A stretch of DNA of 7,595 nucleotides, from assembly GCA_016200125.1 (NCBI GenBank), contig JACQFK010000077.1, forward strand, positions 1-7,595. The letters run 5' to 3'. The stretch comes from Planctomycetota bacterium (lineage in GTDB: Bacteria; Planctomycetota; MHYJ01; JACPRB01). The notes under the pieces are model-generated. The model ran no database searches. It saw nothing but the letters and a program-made list of their open reading frames with translations, and was not told the origin of the DNA. Of this stretch, positions 1 to 5,728 are shown piece after piece; the first letter of the stretch is position 1, and each line of letters begins with the position of its first letter. The translations under genes were made by a program, and so were the position numbers.

Positions 1-159
1 CTCCGGCTCCCCCTGGGGCATCTCGAAGGCCGAGCTCTCGAAGCCCAGGACGCTGACCTTGACGTCCTGCGCGGCGGCCTGCATCGCCGGCGGAGGCGGC
101 GACGAAGCGGAGCGCGAGCAGGAGACGAGGAGGATCGCGAGGAGAAAACAGCGTCTCAT
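1..159 (-). CDS. Putative lipoprotein, N-terminal part only
   Basis: Only the first 53 codons are in the window; the gene runs off the left edge. The protein begins MRRC, has a hydrophobic stretch (FLLAILL) and then LVSC, a good lipobox with Cys14 as the lipidated residue, followed by a Ser/Pro/Ala-rich linker. This is the pattern of an exported lipoprotein processed by signal peptidase II. After the linker a strand-like segment (VKVSVLGFESSAFEM) begins. It faintly recalls LEA14-like beta domains, but that is a guess from too few residues. The first ATG with the signal peptide directly after it is chosen. No strong Shine-Dalgarno lies just upstream; a GGGTAGAG element is about 10 nt away. The gene diverges from the unit starting at 265. 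Confidence 0.6.
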   Translation of the reverse strand, partial: MRRCFLLAILLVSCSRSASSPPPPAMQAAAQDVKVSVLGFESSAFEMPQGEPE

Positions 160-199
160 CAGGAGAACTCTACCCTGCCGGCTCCTCTCCGTCACGGCG

Positions 200-214
200 G
201 ATTCACGAATCGTG
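200..214. promoter_or_regulatory. Overlapping inverted repeats in divergent gap
   Basis: The 105-nt gap between the divergent genes (160-264) holds two overlapping short inverted repeats: GATTC-AC-GAATC (200-211) and CACGA-A-TCGTG (204-214). Their position between two divergent starts would suit a repressor or activator site. Arms this short can occur by chance, and I found no convincing -35/-10 pair in the gap. Confidence 0.2.
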
Positions 215-264
215 GAACGGGACATCTTCGTTAGATAGGCGCAGAATCAATCGAGGAGGGACTT

Positions 265-1167
265 ATGCGGAGCCGGATCACCGCCGTCGTCGTCTTTCTG
301 ATCGCCGTCGCGGGCGGCATCGCCGCGCTGGCCGCGCCCCAGGCGGGCGCGCCCGTGCAGCTGCTCGCCATCAAGTTCGACGCCGAGGGGACCCTCTACG
401 GGGCCGACGCGAAGAACAACGAGCTCGTCTCCTACGCCCTCCCCGACAAGAAAGGCAAGGCGCTTCCCGTCCAGGTCCCCGACCTGGGGGCGCAGCTGGC
501 GAAGGCCCTGGGCGCCGGGCCCGAGGACGTCGTCGTCCACGACCTCGCCGTCCATCCCGCTTCGTTCGTGGTCTACCTCTCCGCGGGGAAGAAGGGCACG
601 CCCGAGTCGCGGCTCTTCCGCGTCGGGGCCGACAAGAAGCTCCAGGAAGTGGCCACGGGCGAGCTGAAGAAGGCCGCCGCGAAGCTCCCCGAGGGCACCC
701 AGCCCTTCGACCTGGCGGTGACGTCGAAGAACGTGATCCTGAGCAGCTCGGGCCGGGACAAGACCTTCAGCTCCGAGCTTCATCGCGTGCCGCTGCCGCT
801 GGCCGAGGGCAAGATGGCGAACGCGCAGACCGAGCTCTACCACACGTCGCACAAGGCCTGGGAGACCAAGGCGCCGCTCGTCGCGATGGCGGCCTTCACC
901 ATGGGCGGGAAGGAATACATCGTGGGGGCGACCAAGTGCACGCCGGTCGTCCGGATCCAGGAAGGCGCCTACAAGGTCCCCGGCGCGGTGCTCGCGGAAG
1001 GCTCGAAGGTGAACGACCAGGCCGCGAACCGCGGCGGCAAGAACGCGGAGTCGCTGGCCGCCTGGAAGAACGCGAAGCGGGCGGCGCTGCTCGGACCCGC
1101 GCTTGCCGTGGCGGTGTTCGACGAGGGCGGCGGCAAGCTCTCGCTGTCCACGCTCCCGCTCCCGTAG
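265..1167 (+). CDS. Exported beta-propeller-like protein of unknown function
   Basis: A 300-residue protein with a Sec-type signal peptide (basic MRSR, hydrophobic residues 6-23, likely cleavage after ALA near residue 23-24), so it should be periplasmic or secreted. The mature part has strand-rich repeating segments of the kind seen in NHL/SMP-30-like propellers: AIKFDAEGTLYGAD (35-48), HDLAVHPASFVVYLS (92-106), PFDLAVTSKNVILS (147-160), and TELYHTSHKAWETKAP with GATKCTPVVRI (189-231). From memory it resembles a conserved secreted family of unknown function. The last 60 residues are Ala/Lys/Gly-rich and less recognisable. The start has a strong Shine-Dalgarno, GAGGAGGG at 253-260, 4 nt before ATG. 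The next gene starts on the base after the stop, so the two are almost certainly co-transcribed. The fold is inferred; no enzyme motif is visible. Confidence 0.85.
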   Translation: MRSRITAVVVFLIAVAGGIAALAAPQAGAPVQLLAIKFDAEGTLYGADAKNNELVSYALPDKKGKALPVQVPDLGAQLAKALGAGPEDVVVHDLAVHPASFVVYLSAGKKGTPESRLFRVGADKKLQEVATGELKKAAAKLPEGTQPFDLAVTSKNVILSSSGRDKTFSSELHRVPLPLAEGKMANAQTELYHTSHKAWETKAPLVAMAAFTMGGKEYIVGATKCTPVVRIQEGAYKVPGAVLAEGSKVNDQAANRGGKNAESLAAWKNAKRAALLGPALAVAVFDEGGGKLSLSTLPLP

Positions 1168-1938
1168 ATGAAGGGAGCGGCGGCGGCCGGGGCGGGGCTG
1201 GTCCTCGTCGCCGGGGTCGCGGGCCTGCTCTGGATCCGCCCCGCGCCCGTCGTGAGGGCGGTCCATCCGGCCACGGGCGACGTTCCGGCCAACTTCCTCC
1301 GCCTCTACATCGATTTCTCCGAGCCGATGGGCGGCGACGACGTCTTCGCGCACGTCCGGCTGCTCGACGCCTCCGGCCGTCCCCTGCCCGATTCCCTGCG
1401 CGAGCTGGAGTTCTGGAGCCGCAAGCGCACACGCCTGATGGTCTATGTCCATCCCGGCCGCGTGAAGACGGGCCTCGCCATGGGCGGCGAGTTCGGCCCG
1501 GTGCTGGAGCAGGGGAAGCGCTACGCGCTGGAGATCACGCCGGGGATGAAGTCGGAGCGCGGCCGCGCGGTGCGGGAGGGCTTCCGCCGCGAGCTCCGGG
1601 TGGGAGCGCCCCAGACTTCGCGCCCGGACTTGTCGCGTTGGCTGCTGGAGGCGCGGCCGGAGCGCGTAGAGCTGGAATGCGACGTCTGGATGGACCAGGC
1701 GGGTCTCGAGGACTGGTTGAAGGTCGAGGGCGTCGCGGGCCGCTGGGAGATCGACGGCCGTCGCGCGACGTTCCTGCCGGAGAAGCCGCTCGTGCCGGGC
1801 GCCTATATGCTGGTCGCCGACGCGCGGATGGAGGACGTCTGCGGCAACAGCTTCCAGCGCAGCTTCGAGACGCGGCCGGACGCGGCGCGGCCCGAGGACC
1901 TGCCGACGGCCGTGTCGCGGCGCTTCGTCATTCCCTAG
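1168..1938 (+). CDS. Membrane-anchored protein with two SbsA-type Ig-like domains
   Basis: A 256-residue protein. Residues 5-24 are hydrophobic, forming a signal anchor or uncleaved signal. Residues 28-146 look like an Ig-like domain of the SbsA N-terminal / Big_5 type: VHPATGDVPANFLRLYIDFSEPM (32-54) is the typical opening, followed by VRLLDASGRPL (63-73) and a strand near residues 116-125. A second, shorter copy spans about 155-236 and closes with GAYMLVADARMEDVCGNSF (211-229), the usual terminal strand of these domains. Such domains mostly mediate surface or periplasmic interactions; no catalytic motif is visible. The ATG follows the preceding TAG with no gap and no clear Shine-Dalgarno, so translation probably depends on the upstream gene. 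The stop codon interlocks with that of the converging gene at 1935. Confidence 0.85.
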   Translation: MKGAAAAGAGLVLVAGVAGLLWIRPAPVVRAVHPATGDVPANFLRLYIDFSEPMGGDDVFAHVRLLDASGRPLPDSLRELEFWSRKRTRLMVYVHPGRVKTGLAMGGEFGPVLEQGKRYALEITPGMKSERGRAVREGFRRELRVGAPQTSRPDLSRWLLEARPERVELECDVWMDQAGLEDWLKVEGVAGRWEIDGRRATFLPEKPLVPGAYMLVADARMEDVCGNSFQRSFETRPDAARPEDLPTAVSRRFVIP

Positions 1939-2504
1939 GGCTCGACGTAGCCTCTCGCGAGCGCCCATTCGCCGGCGAGCCCCTGCTCTCCGATCAGCCG
2001 CTCGAGGTCTGATCGGTTCCAGTCCTCGCCGAGGCCCACGAGCATCCGATGGACGTCTCGCAGATGTTTGCGGGATTGCCCGTCGCGGTGGAACTGCAGC
2101 TTCCTGACGATGACGTACTCCGGGGGCGCCAGGAAGAGTTCGTCGCCGCCAAGGTCCACTCTTCGCACCCGATTGAGCGCCCACACGTGGAGCGGATCGT
2201 TTCCGCTGAGATAGATATCCGCCTTGAAACCCGTGGCTTGATCGACCAGGTTGAAGTGACCCCGCTGAGGTCTCGCCAGTTCGGCCCCGATGGATTCCGC
2301 CGGCGGACCATAGAATCGTCCGGCCGGAAAGGCGGCCTCGAGAAGGGGAACGTCCTCCGGCTTGAGGAAAAGGATGATGTCCACGCCGTTCGTCACGCGG
2401 GGCTCGCCGTAGAAGGTGGCGGCGACGCTTCCGCTGACGAAATTGGGGATCCGAAGTTCCGCGAGCTTGCGGGTGAACGGGAGGTAGGGATCAGGTAACG
2501 GCAT
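1935..2504 (-). CDS. Nucleotidyltransferase-fold protein lacking first catalytic Asp
   Basis: A 189-residue protein with the hallmarks of the minimal nucleotidyltransferase (MNT/AbiEii-like) superfamily. SGS at 24-26 is the glycine-serine motif, followed by FYGEPRVTNGVDIIL (31-45), and FKADIYL (93-99) supplies the later acidic strand (Asp96). A conserved-looking C-terminal block follows (APPEYVIVRKL at 126-136, then KHLRDVHRML). In active members the segment after YGEPRxT reads DxD. Here it is G40-V-D42 (codon GGC at 2385-2387), so the first metal-binding Asp is missing and catalysis is doubtful. Known relatives transfer nucleotides to RNA, protein or small molecules, or act in toxin-antitoxin pairs; the substrate here is unknown. 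The start overlaps the 65-aa gene by 14 nt with no good Shine-Dalgarno, which suggests translational coupling. Confidence 0.8.
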   Translation of the reverse strand: MPLPDPYLPFTRKLAELRIPNFVSGSVAATFYGEPRVTNGVDIILFLKPEDVPLLEAAFPAGRFYGPPAESIGAELARPQRGHFNLVDQATGFKADIYLSGNDPLHVWALNRVRRVDLGGDELFLAPPEYVIVRKLQFHRDGQSRKHLRDVHRMLVGLGEDWNRSDLERLIGEQGLAGEWALARGYVEP

Positions 2505-2688
2505 GGAGGAAGATCTCGTTGACCTTCCGCAGGACCTGCTCCTCCGTCCAGTCCGGGTGCTGCTGCTTCAGGAATGCCGTCTTGAGCCGGCGCGCGGCCC
2601 AATAGAGCGCAGTCGCGGTCCTCAGCTTCTCGGGTCCCGTGAGGCGGCTGAGCGTGTCCACGTACTCGGGCGTCAATTCAGAGCTCAT
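2491..2688 (-). CDS. Small helical protein paired with the nucleotidyltransferase
   Basis: A 65-residue protein starting MSSELTPEYV. It appears all-helical, with two charged amphipathic segments: about 16-40 (LTGPEKLRTATALYWAARRL) and 50-62 after the turn HPDWTEE. No signal peptide, transmembrane segment or DNA-binding motif is evident. It is real by context: it lies just upstream of the nucleotidyltransferase-fold gene, overlaps it by 14 nt on the same strand, and uses the same codon style. From memory, small HPDW-containing proteins do sit directly upstream of such nucleotidyltransferases in other GC-rich genomes. It could be a partner, adaptor or antitoxin-like subunit; function is not established. 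The HEPN RNase motif (Arg, 4-6 residues, His) is not visible. ATG at 2688 lacks a strong Shine-Dalgarno and sits 14 nt after a -10-like TAGAAT. Confidence 0.75.
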   Translation of the reverse strand: MSSELTPEYVDTLSRLTGPEKLRTATALYWAARRLKTAFLKQQHPDWTEEQVLRKVNEIFLHAVT

Positions 2689-2702
2689 CAGGGTATGCGC
2701 AG

Positions 2703-2708
2703 ATTCTA
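2703..2708 (-). promoter_or_regulatory. Candidate -10 element for the small-protein/nucleotidyltransferase pair
   Basis: On the minus strand TAGAAT matches the sigma-70 -10 consensus at five of six positions. It ends 14 nt before the ATG at 2688, implying a leader of only a few nucleotides. No convincing -35 hexamer is seen at the usual distance, so support is modest. Confidence 0.3.
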
Positions 2709-2719
2709 GCCCCCCGGCA

Positions 2720-2753
2720 CCCGGACACCACCAGAACAAACGAGTTGTCCGGG
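2720..2753. repeat. 8-bp inverted repeat, 18-nt loop
   Basis: CCCGGACA (2720-2727) and TGTCCGGG (2746-2753) are perfect reverse complements flanking an 18-nt loop. The repeat fills most of the 71-nt gap after the (-) gene that stops at 2760 and before the (-) pair starting at 2688. On the minus strand no T-run follows the stem, so it is not a classical intrinsic terminator. It may be a weak terminator or an operator next to the TAGAAT element. Confidence 0.35.
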
Positions 2754-2759
2754 GGCGCG

Positions 2760-3320
2760 TCAGGGCGGCCAGGGCTTGTCGCAGCGGACGTACTCGCGCG
2801 ACTTCGGCGACTGCAGCGAGGGAGGGGTGTTCAGGCCGATCGTGTAGATCGTGCCGTCCGCGAGGAATTCGATCTCCCACTCCAGCGGGTCCTGCTCGTA
2901 GAACAGCGTGAGCGTCACTTCCGGATCGTCGGCGTCTTCGTAGGCATGCCAGGGTTCGCCGAGCAGGCGGACGACGTCGTCGCGGCGGGACGCGGGACCG
3001 AGCGCGAGCGGTTTGCCGTCCAGGAGCAGCGTCCCCGGGTAGGCGCTCATCCCGTCGCCTTCGATCGGATGGAGGGTGACGCAGAAGTAGTTGAGGATGT
3101 CCTTCGTGGCGAAGGCCTCGAGCCCCTGCAGGTGCCAATAATACGATCCGGTCTTCGTCGGCTTTGAAGTCGTCGGCGGCCCCAGTTTCGAGAGTCCCGA
3201 GGGTCGCGAGCCGAGGCGGACCCCGCAGAGCGACGCCTGTCCGAGGTCGAACTCGTAGCTGAGCCCGGGCTCGGCGGTCCAGAGCGCCGCGGGATCCCGG
3301 AGGAAATCGAAGAGGCCCAT
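2760..3320 (-). CDS. Conserved hypothetical protein with two similar halves
   Basis: A 186-residue probably cytosolic protein beginning MGLFDFLRDP, with no signal peptide or membrane segment. I know no function for it. Two parts look alike: residues 33-82 (CGVRLGSRPSGLSKLGPP, then YYWHLQGLEAF, then a strand) and residues 112-163 (RRDDVVRLLGEPWHAYED, then LFYEQDPLEWEIEF, then a strand). Each reads as helix, LGxP turn, Tyr-rich strand, acidic Glu strand. The helix-LGEP-YxF pattern recalls BamE/SmpA-like small domains, but this is inference only. The C-terminus (REYVRCDKPWPP) resembles the end of hypothetical proteins I recall from other GC-rich bacteria. A TTG at 3326 is in frame two codons upstream; ATG 3320 is preferred because MGLFDFL is a common N-terminus. 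No Shine-Dalgarno is visible. It diverges from the gene at 3368. Confidence 0.75.
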   Translation of the reverse strand: MGLFDFLRDPAALWTAEPGLSYEFDLGQASLCGVRLGSRPSGLSKLGPPTTSKPTKTGSYYWHLQGLEAFATKDILNYFCVTLHPIEGDGMSAYPGTLLLDGKPLALGPASRRDDVVRLLGEPWHAYEDADDPEVTLTLFYEQDPLEWEIEFLADGTIYTIGLNTPPSLQSPKSREYVRCDKPWPP

Positions 3321-3334
3321 GTTCAAGGAGTTTA

Positions 3335-3345
3335 GGGGTTTCCCC
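3335..3345. repeat. GGGG-TTT-CCCC inverted repeat between divergent starts
   Basis: A perfect 4+4 bp inverted repeat with a 3-nt centre lies in the roughly 47-nt gap between the divergent genes starting at 3320 (-) and 3368 (+). Its central position could suit a shared operator. It is short and may be chance. Confidence 0.2.
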
Positions 3346-3357
3346 GCCCCGTGGTGC

Positions 3358-3363
3358 TATATT
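3358..3363 (+). promoter_or_regulatory. Candidate -10 element, probable leaderless start
   Basis: TATATT matches the -10 consensus at five of six positions and lies 4 nt before ATG 3368 and 10 nt before the in-frame ATG 3374. No Shine-Dalgarno precedes either ATG. Transcription would then start at or beside the initiation codon, meaning a leaderless or near-leaderless message. No good -35 hexamer is seen at 17 nt. Confidence 0.4.
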
Positions 3364-3367
3364 TTGA

Positions 3368-5095
3368 ATGAACATGAACCCGCGGCGCCTGCCGTCCTTC
3401 GGCCTGCTTCTCCTGGCCGGCCTCGCCCCCGCCTGCGGCGGACAGGGGGGCGGAGCCGCCGCTCCCTCCGGCCCCGCGTGGATCTGGCAGAATCCCAAGC
3501 CCCAGGGCAATCTCCTGATGTCGATCTCCTTCTCCACCGCGATGAACGGATGGGCCGTGGGCTACTCGGGGACGATCCTCCGGACCACGGACGGCGGGGC
3601 CACCTGGACGCCGCAGGCCGGCGGCGGCACGGGCAATCTCAACGGCGTCGCCTTCGTGAAGGGGACCTCGCAGGGATGGATCATCGGGGATGGAGGCACG
3701 ATCCTCCACACGTCGGACGGCGACACCTGGACTCCCCAGACCAGCGGCGTGACCCAGCAATTGCAGGGCGTCGCGTTTGCAGACGCGCTGACCGGATGGG
3801 CGGTCGGGATCAACGGCACGATCCTCGCGACGACCGACGGCGGCGTCAATTGGGGTTCGCAGTCGATTGCGGTGAGCGACGTGTTCTACGACGTCACCTG
3901 CGTCGGGCCGCTCAAGGCCTGGATCGTCCGCAACGACGGCACGATCCTCGCGACCGTTAACGGAGGGACGAGCTGGACGCCGCAGTCGACGGGCGGCAAC
4001 ACCTGGCCGCTCTACGGCATCTCCTTCGTCGACAGCCTGCACGGCTGGGCGGTCGGCGGCAACGGATTGACCTACAACGCCGTCATCGTGCGCACCATCG
4101 ACGGGGGCGCGAACTGGACCCGCAGCACGCTCACGAATCCGTTGGGCTTCTTCGGCATCGATTCGATGGGAGTGGGCCAGGTCTGGATCTCCGGCCTGGG
4201 CGGTCAGATCCGCCACACGTCCAACGGCGGTACCTCCTGGGCGGCGCAGACCCCGGGCACGGCGGAATTCCTCCGGGGCTCCTCTTTCTCGGGGGCGATG
4301 AAGGGCTGGGCCGTCGGCGACAATGGGACCATCCTTGCCACGCCGGACGGGGGCGCCACCTGGGCGAACCAGACGAGCGGCGTCCCCGAGCACCTCGAGG
4401 GCGTGGCGTTCGTGAATGCCACCACCGGCTGGGCGGTGGGCGCTTCGGGCCGGATCCTCGTTACGTCGGACGGCGGGGCCAACTGGACCCCGCAGACGAG
4501 CAACACGCTGCGGACGCTGTACAGCGTGTCCTTCGTCGACGCGCTGCACGGCTGGATCGCGGGCGATCAGGGCACGATGCTCGTGACCGTCGACGGCGGC
4601 GCCAACTGGAATCCCCAGAACAGCGGGACGGGGCTGATCCTCCGCGGCGTCTGGTTCTCCGATCTCACCCACGGCTGGGCGGTCGGCGACCCGGGGATCA
4701 TCGCCACGTCGGACGGCGGCGCCAATTGGGGGCCGCAGGGACCGGCCTTCGCCCCGCAGATGGTGGGCGTCATGTTCCTCGATTCGCTGAGGGGCTGGGT
4801 CGTCGGTCAGAACGGGATCATCCGGGCGACGACCGACGGCGGGGCCAACTGGAACACCCAGACGTCGGGAGTCGTCTCCGGGCTCTTCGGCGTCCACTTC
4901 GTGAGCGCGTCCACGGGCTGGGCGGTGGGCCTCTCGGGCCGGATCCTCCACACGACGGACGGCGGGACGAACTGGCATCTGCAGACCTCCGGGACGTCCA
5001 ACGCGCTGTTCAGCGTCCACTTCGCCGATGCGCTCACCGGCTGGGTCCTGGGCGCCCCGGGGACGATTCTCCGGACGGACCGGGGAGGAGAGTAG
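3368..5095 (+). CDS. Exported Ycf48/BNR-type Asp-box beta-propeller protein
   Basis: A 575-residue exported protein built almost wholly of repeats. The N-terminus (RR, hydrophobic FGLLLLAGLA, then PAC at 21-23) looks like a lipoprotein signal with a non-ideal lipobox, followed by a Gly/Ala linker. From residue 36 on there are units of the form W-x-x-Q-(T)SG, GVxFxDxxxGWAVG, GxIxxTTDGGxxW. The T-x-DGG-x-x-W Asp-box ends at Trp 80, 121, 162, 203, 250, 291, 332, 373, 414, 454, 495 and 536, a spacing of 41 residues with one 47 and one 40. A last partial motif (TDRGGE) ends the protein, and WIWQNPKPQ at 38-46 would supply its missing strand, giving about 13 blades. Ycf48/HCF136 relatives assist photosystem II assembly, but most bacterial members with this repeat are uncharacterised surface proteins, and nothing nearby suggests photosynthesis. 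ATG 3374 is an alternative start. Confidence 0.9.
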   Translation: MNMNPRRLPSFGLLLLAGLAPACGGQGGGAAAPSGPAWIWQNPKPQGNLLMSISFSTAMNGWAVGYSGTILRTTDGGATWTPQAGGGTGNLNGVAFVKGTSQGWIIGDGGTILHTSDGDTWTPQTSGVTQQLQGVAFADALTGWAVGINGTILATTDGGVNWGSQSIAVSDVFYDVTCVGPLKAWIVRNDGTILATVNGGTSWTPQSTGGNTWPLYGISFVDSLHGWAVGGNGLTYNAVIVRTIDGGANWTRSTLTNPLGFFGIDSMGVGQVWISGLGGQIRHTSNGGTSWAAQTPGTAEFLRGSSFSGAMKGWAVGDNGTILATPDGGATWANQTSGVPEHLEGVAFVNATTGWAVGASGRILVTSDGGANWTPQTSNTLRTLYSVSFVDALHGWIAGDQGTMLVTVDGGANWNPQNSGTGLILRGVWFSDLTHGWAVGDPGIIATSDGGANWGPQGPAFAPQMVGVMFLDSLRGWVVGQNGIIRATTDGGANWNTQTSGVVSGLFGVHFVSASTGWAVGLSGRILHTTDGGTNWHLQTSGTSNALFSVHFADALTGWVLGAPGTILRTDRGGE

Positions 5096-5139
5096 GCTCG
5101 GCGCCGACCGATCCCGGACTGCAGGGGTGGAAATGGAGG

Positions 5140-5532
5140 CTAAGGCGCCGAGGAGGGGGCGATCCCCAGCAGCCAGTCGAGGGCGTCGCGACGGTCCGGG
5201 AAGACCGCCACGTTGAGGCCCCGGTTCTTTGCTACCATCATCGCGAATCTCCGGGGGTCGATCTGTTCGGGGGCCGCCCACACCGACACCTTGATCCCCG
5301 CACCGGACTGGGCGCCGTGACAGCCGATCTCAAACCGGTCGTTCATGGTCAGGAGGGCCTCCAGGCGGGTCGTGTCGATGAGCAGCAGCTTCAGCTTGCG
5401 CTCGCGGCAGGCTGCCATCGATTTGTCGACCTGGGCATTGAACCCCTTCACGGAGAAGGCTCCGAGGAAGCGCGCCTCCAGAAAGCCCTCGTGCGCTTCC
5501 AGTTCCAAGTCCGGCGGATCTCTATCGTCCAT
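5140..5532 (-). CDS. STAS/SpoIIAA-like single-domain protein
   Basis: A 130-residue soluble protein without a signal peptide. The order of elements suits the STAS/SpoIIAA-like alpha/beta fold: a strand pair (LEARFLGAFS, 18-27), a helix (FNAQVDKSMAACRERK, 31-46), a central strand ending in Asp (LKLLLIDTT, 47-55), a helix around 63-77, a strand (IKVSVWAAPEQ, 80-90), a helix, then a strand with Asp (GLNVAVFPD, 105-113) and a last helix (RDALDWL, 115-121). In partner-switching STAS proteins a phosphorylated Ser/Thr follows the central strand. Here the DTT at 53-55 is present, but no SpoIIAA-type site can be assigned. It may be a stand-alone regulator or a sensor domain; no kinase or phosphatase gene is nearby. 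Start ATG has GGGAGAG (5543-5549) about 10 nt upstream. It diverges from the Rieske-like gene. Confidence 0.75.
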   Translation of the reverse strand: MDDRDPPDLELEAHEGFLEARFLGAFSVKGFNAQVDKSMAACRERKLKLLLIDTTRLEALLTMNDRFEIGCHGAQSGAGIKVSVWAAPEQIDPRRFAMMVAKNRGLNVAVFPDRRDALDWLLGIAPSSAP

Positions 5533-5673
5533 AAGCGCGGAACTCTCCCGCAGGTGAAAGAGACATTGAACCTTATCACGTCACCGGGGCGGGGACAGGG
5601 AAATCGGGGGGAGGATTTGTGACATATAGTTTATGAATTGTAATTTTTGACTTCCCTTTCGGCCGAGTCGCGC

Positions 5674-5679
5674 TATACT
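5674..5679 (+). promoter_or_regulatory. Candidate -10 element for the Rieske-like gene
   Basis: TATACT matches the -10 consensus at five of six positions, about 49 nt before ATG 5729. A TTGACT at 5647-5652 looks like a -35, but the spacer would be 21 bp, longer than usual for sigma-70. The elements sit at the end of an AT-rich patch (about 5616-5650) that stands out from the GC-rich surroundings. The rest of the 196-nt divergent gap (5533-5728) contains the minus-strand Shine-Dalgarno at 5543-5549, a G-rich stretch at 5585-5614 with no clear structure, and the plus-strand AGGAG. Confidence 0.4.
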
Positions 5680-5728
5680 CCCTAGGACATCGGGGTTTGG
5701 GATTTTGGAAATACTAGGAGAGAGGGAC

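Noticed and set aside
936..2012. 358-codon plus-strand frame overlapping the first two genes
   Set aside because: Arg/Gly-rich shadow in a different frame from two well-supported genes.
247..2184. 645-codon open frame on the minus strand, antisense to the propeller/Ig-like pair
   Set aside because: Its product is Arg/Gly/Ala/His-rich low-complexity sequence with no domain pattern. The opposite strand carries two proteins with signal peptides and recognisable motifs. It is typical of antisense frames in GC-rich DNA.
2689..3537. N-terminal extension of the 65-aa gene up to 3537
   Set aside because: The extended part is a shadow of the 186-aa gene on the same strand in another frame. Only the part from ATG 2688 looks like a protein, and it has a -10-like element just upstream.
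3573..4980. 123-bp periodic repeats considered as a CRISPR or tandem satellite
   Set aside because: The repeats are in frame, diverge at third positions and encode Asp-box propeller blades. No CRISPR-like repeat/spacer pattern exists in the window.
5098..5107. TCGGCGCCGA palindrome just after the propeller gene as a terminator
   Set aside because: A 10-bp palindrome with no loop and no T-run; common by chance in GC-rich DNA.
3332..5281. 649-codon open frame on the minus strand, antisense to the Asp-box propeller
   Set aside because: It mirrors the 123-bp repeats of the real gene and gives Arg/Pro/Asp-rich pseudo-repeats; it also runs into the STAS-like gene in another frame.
5705..5728. TTG start for the Rieske-like gene
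   Set aside because: It would place the Shine-Dalgarno inside the coding region and the Tat motif eight residues further in. ATG 5729 has AGGAG at 8 nt and an immediate Tat motif.
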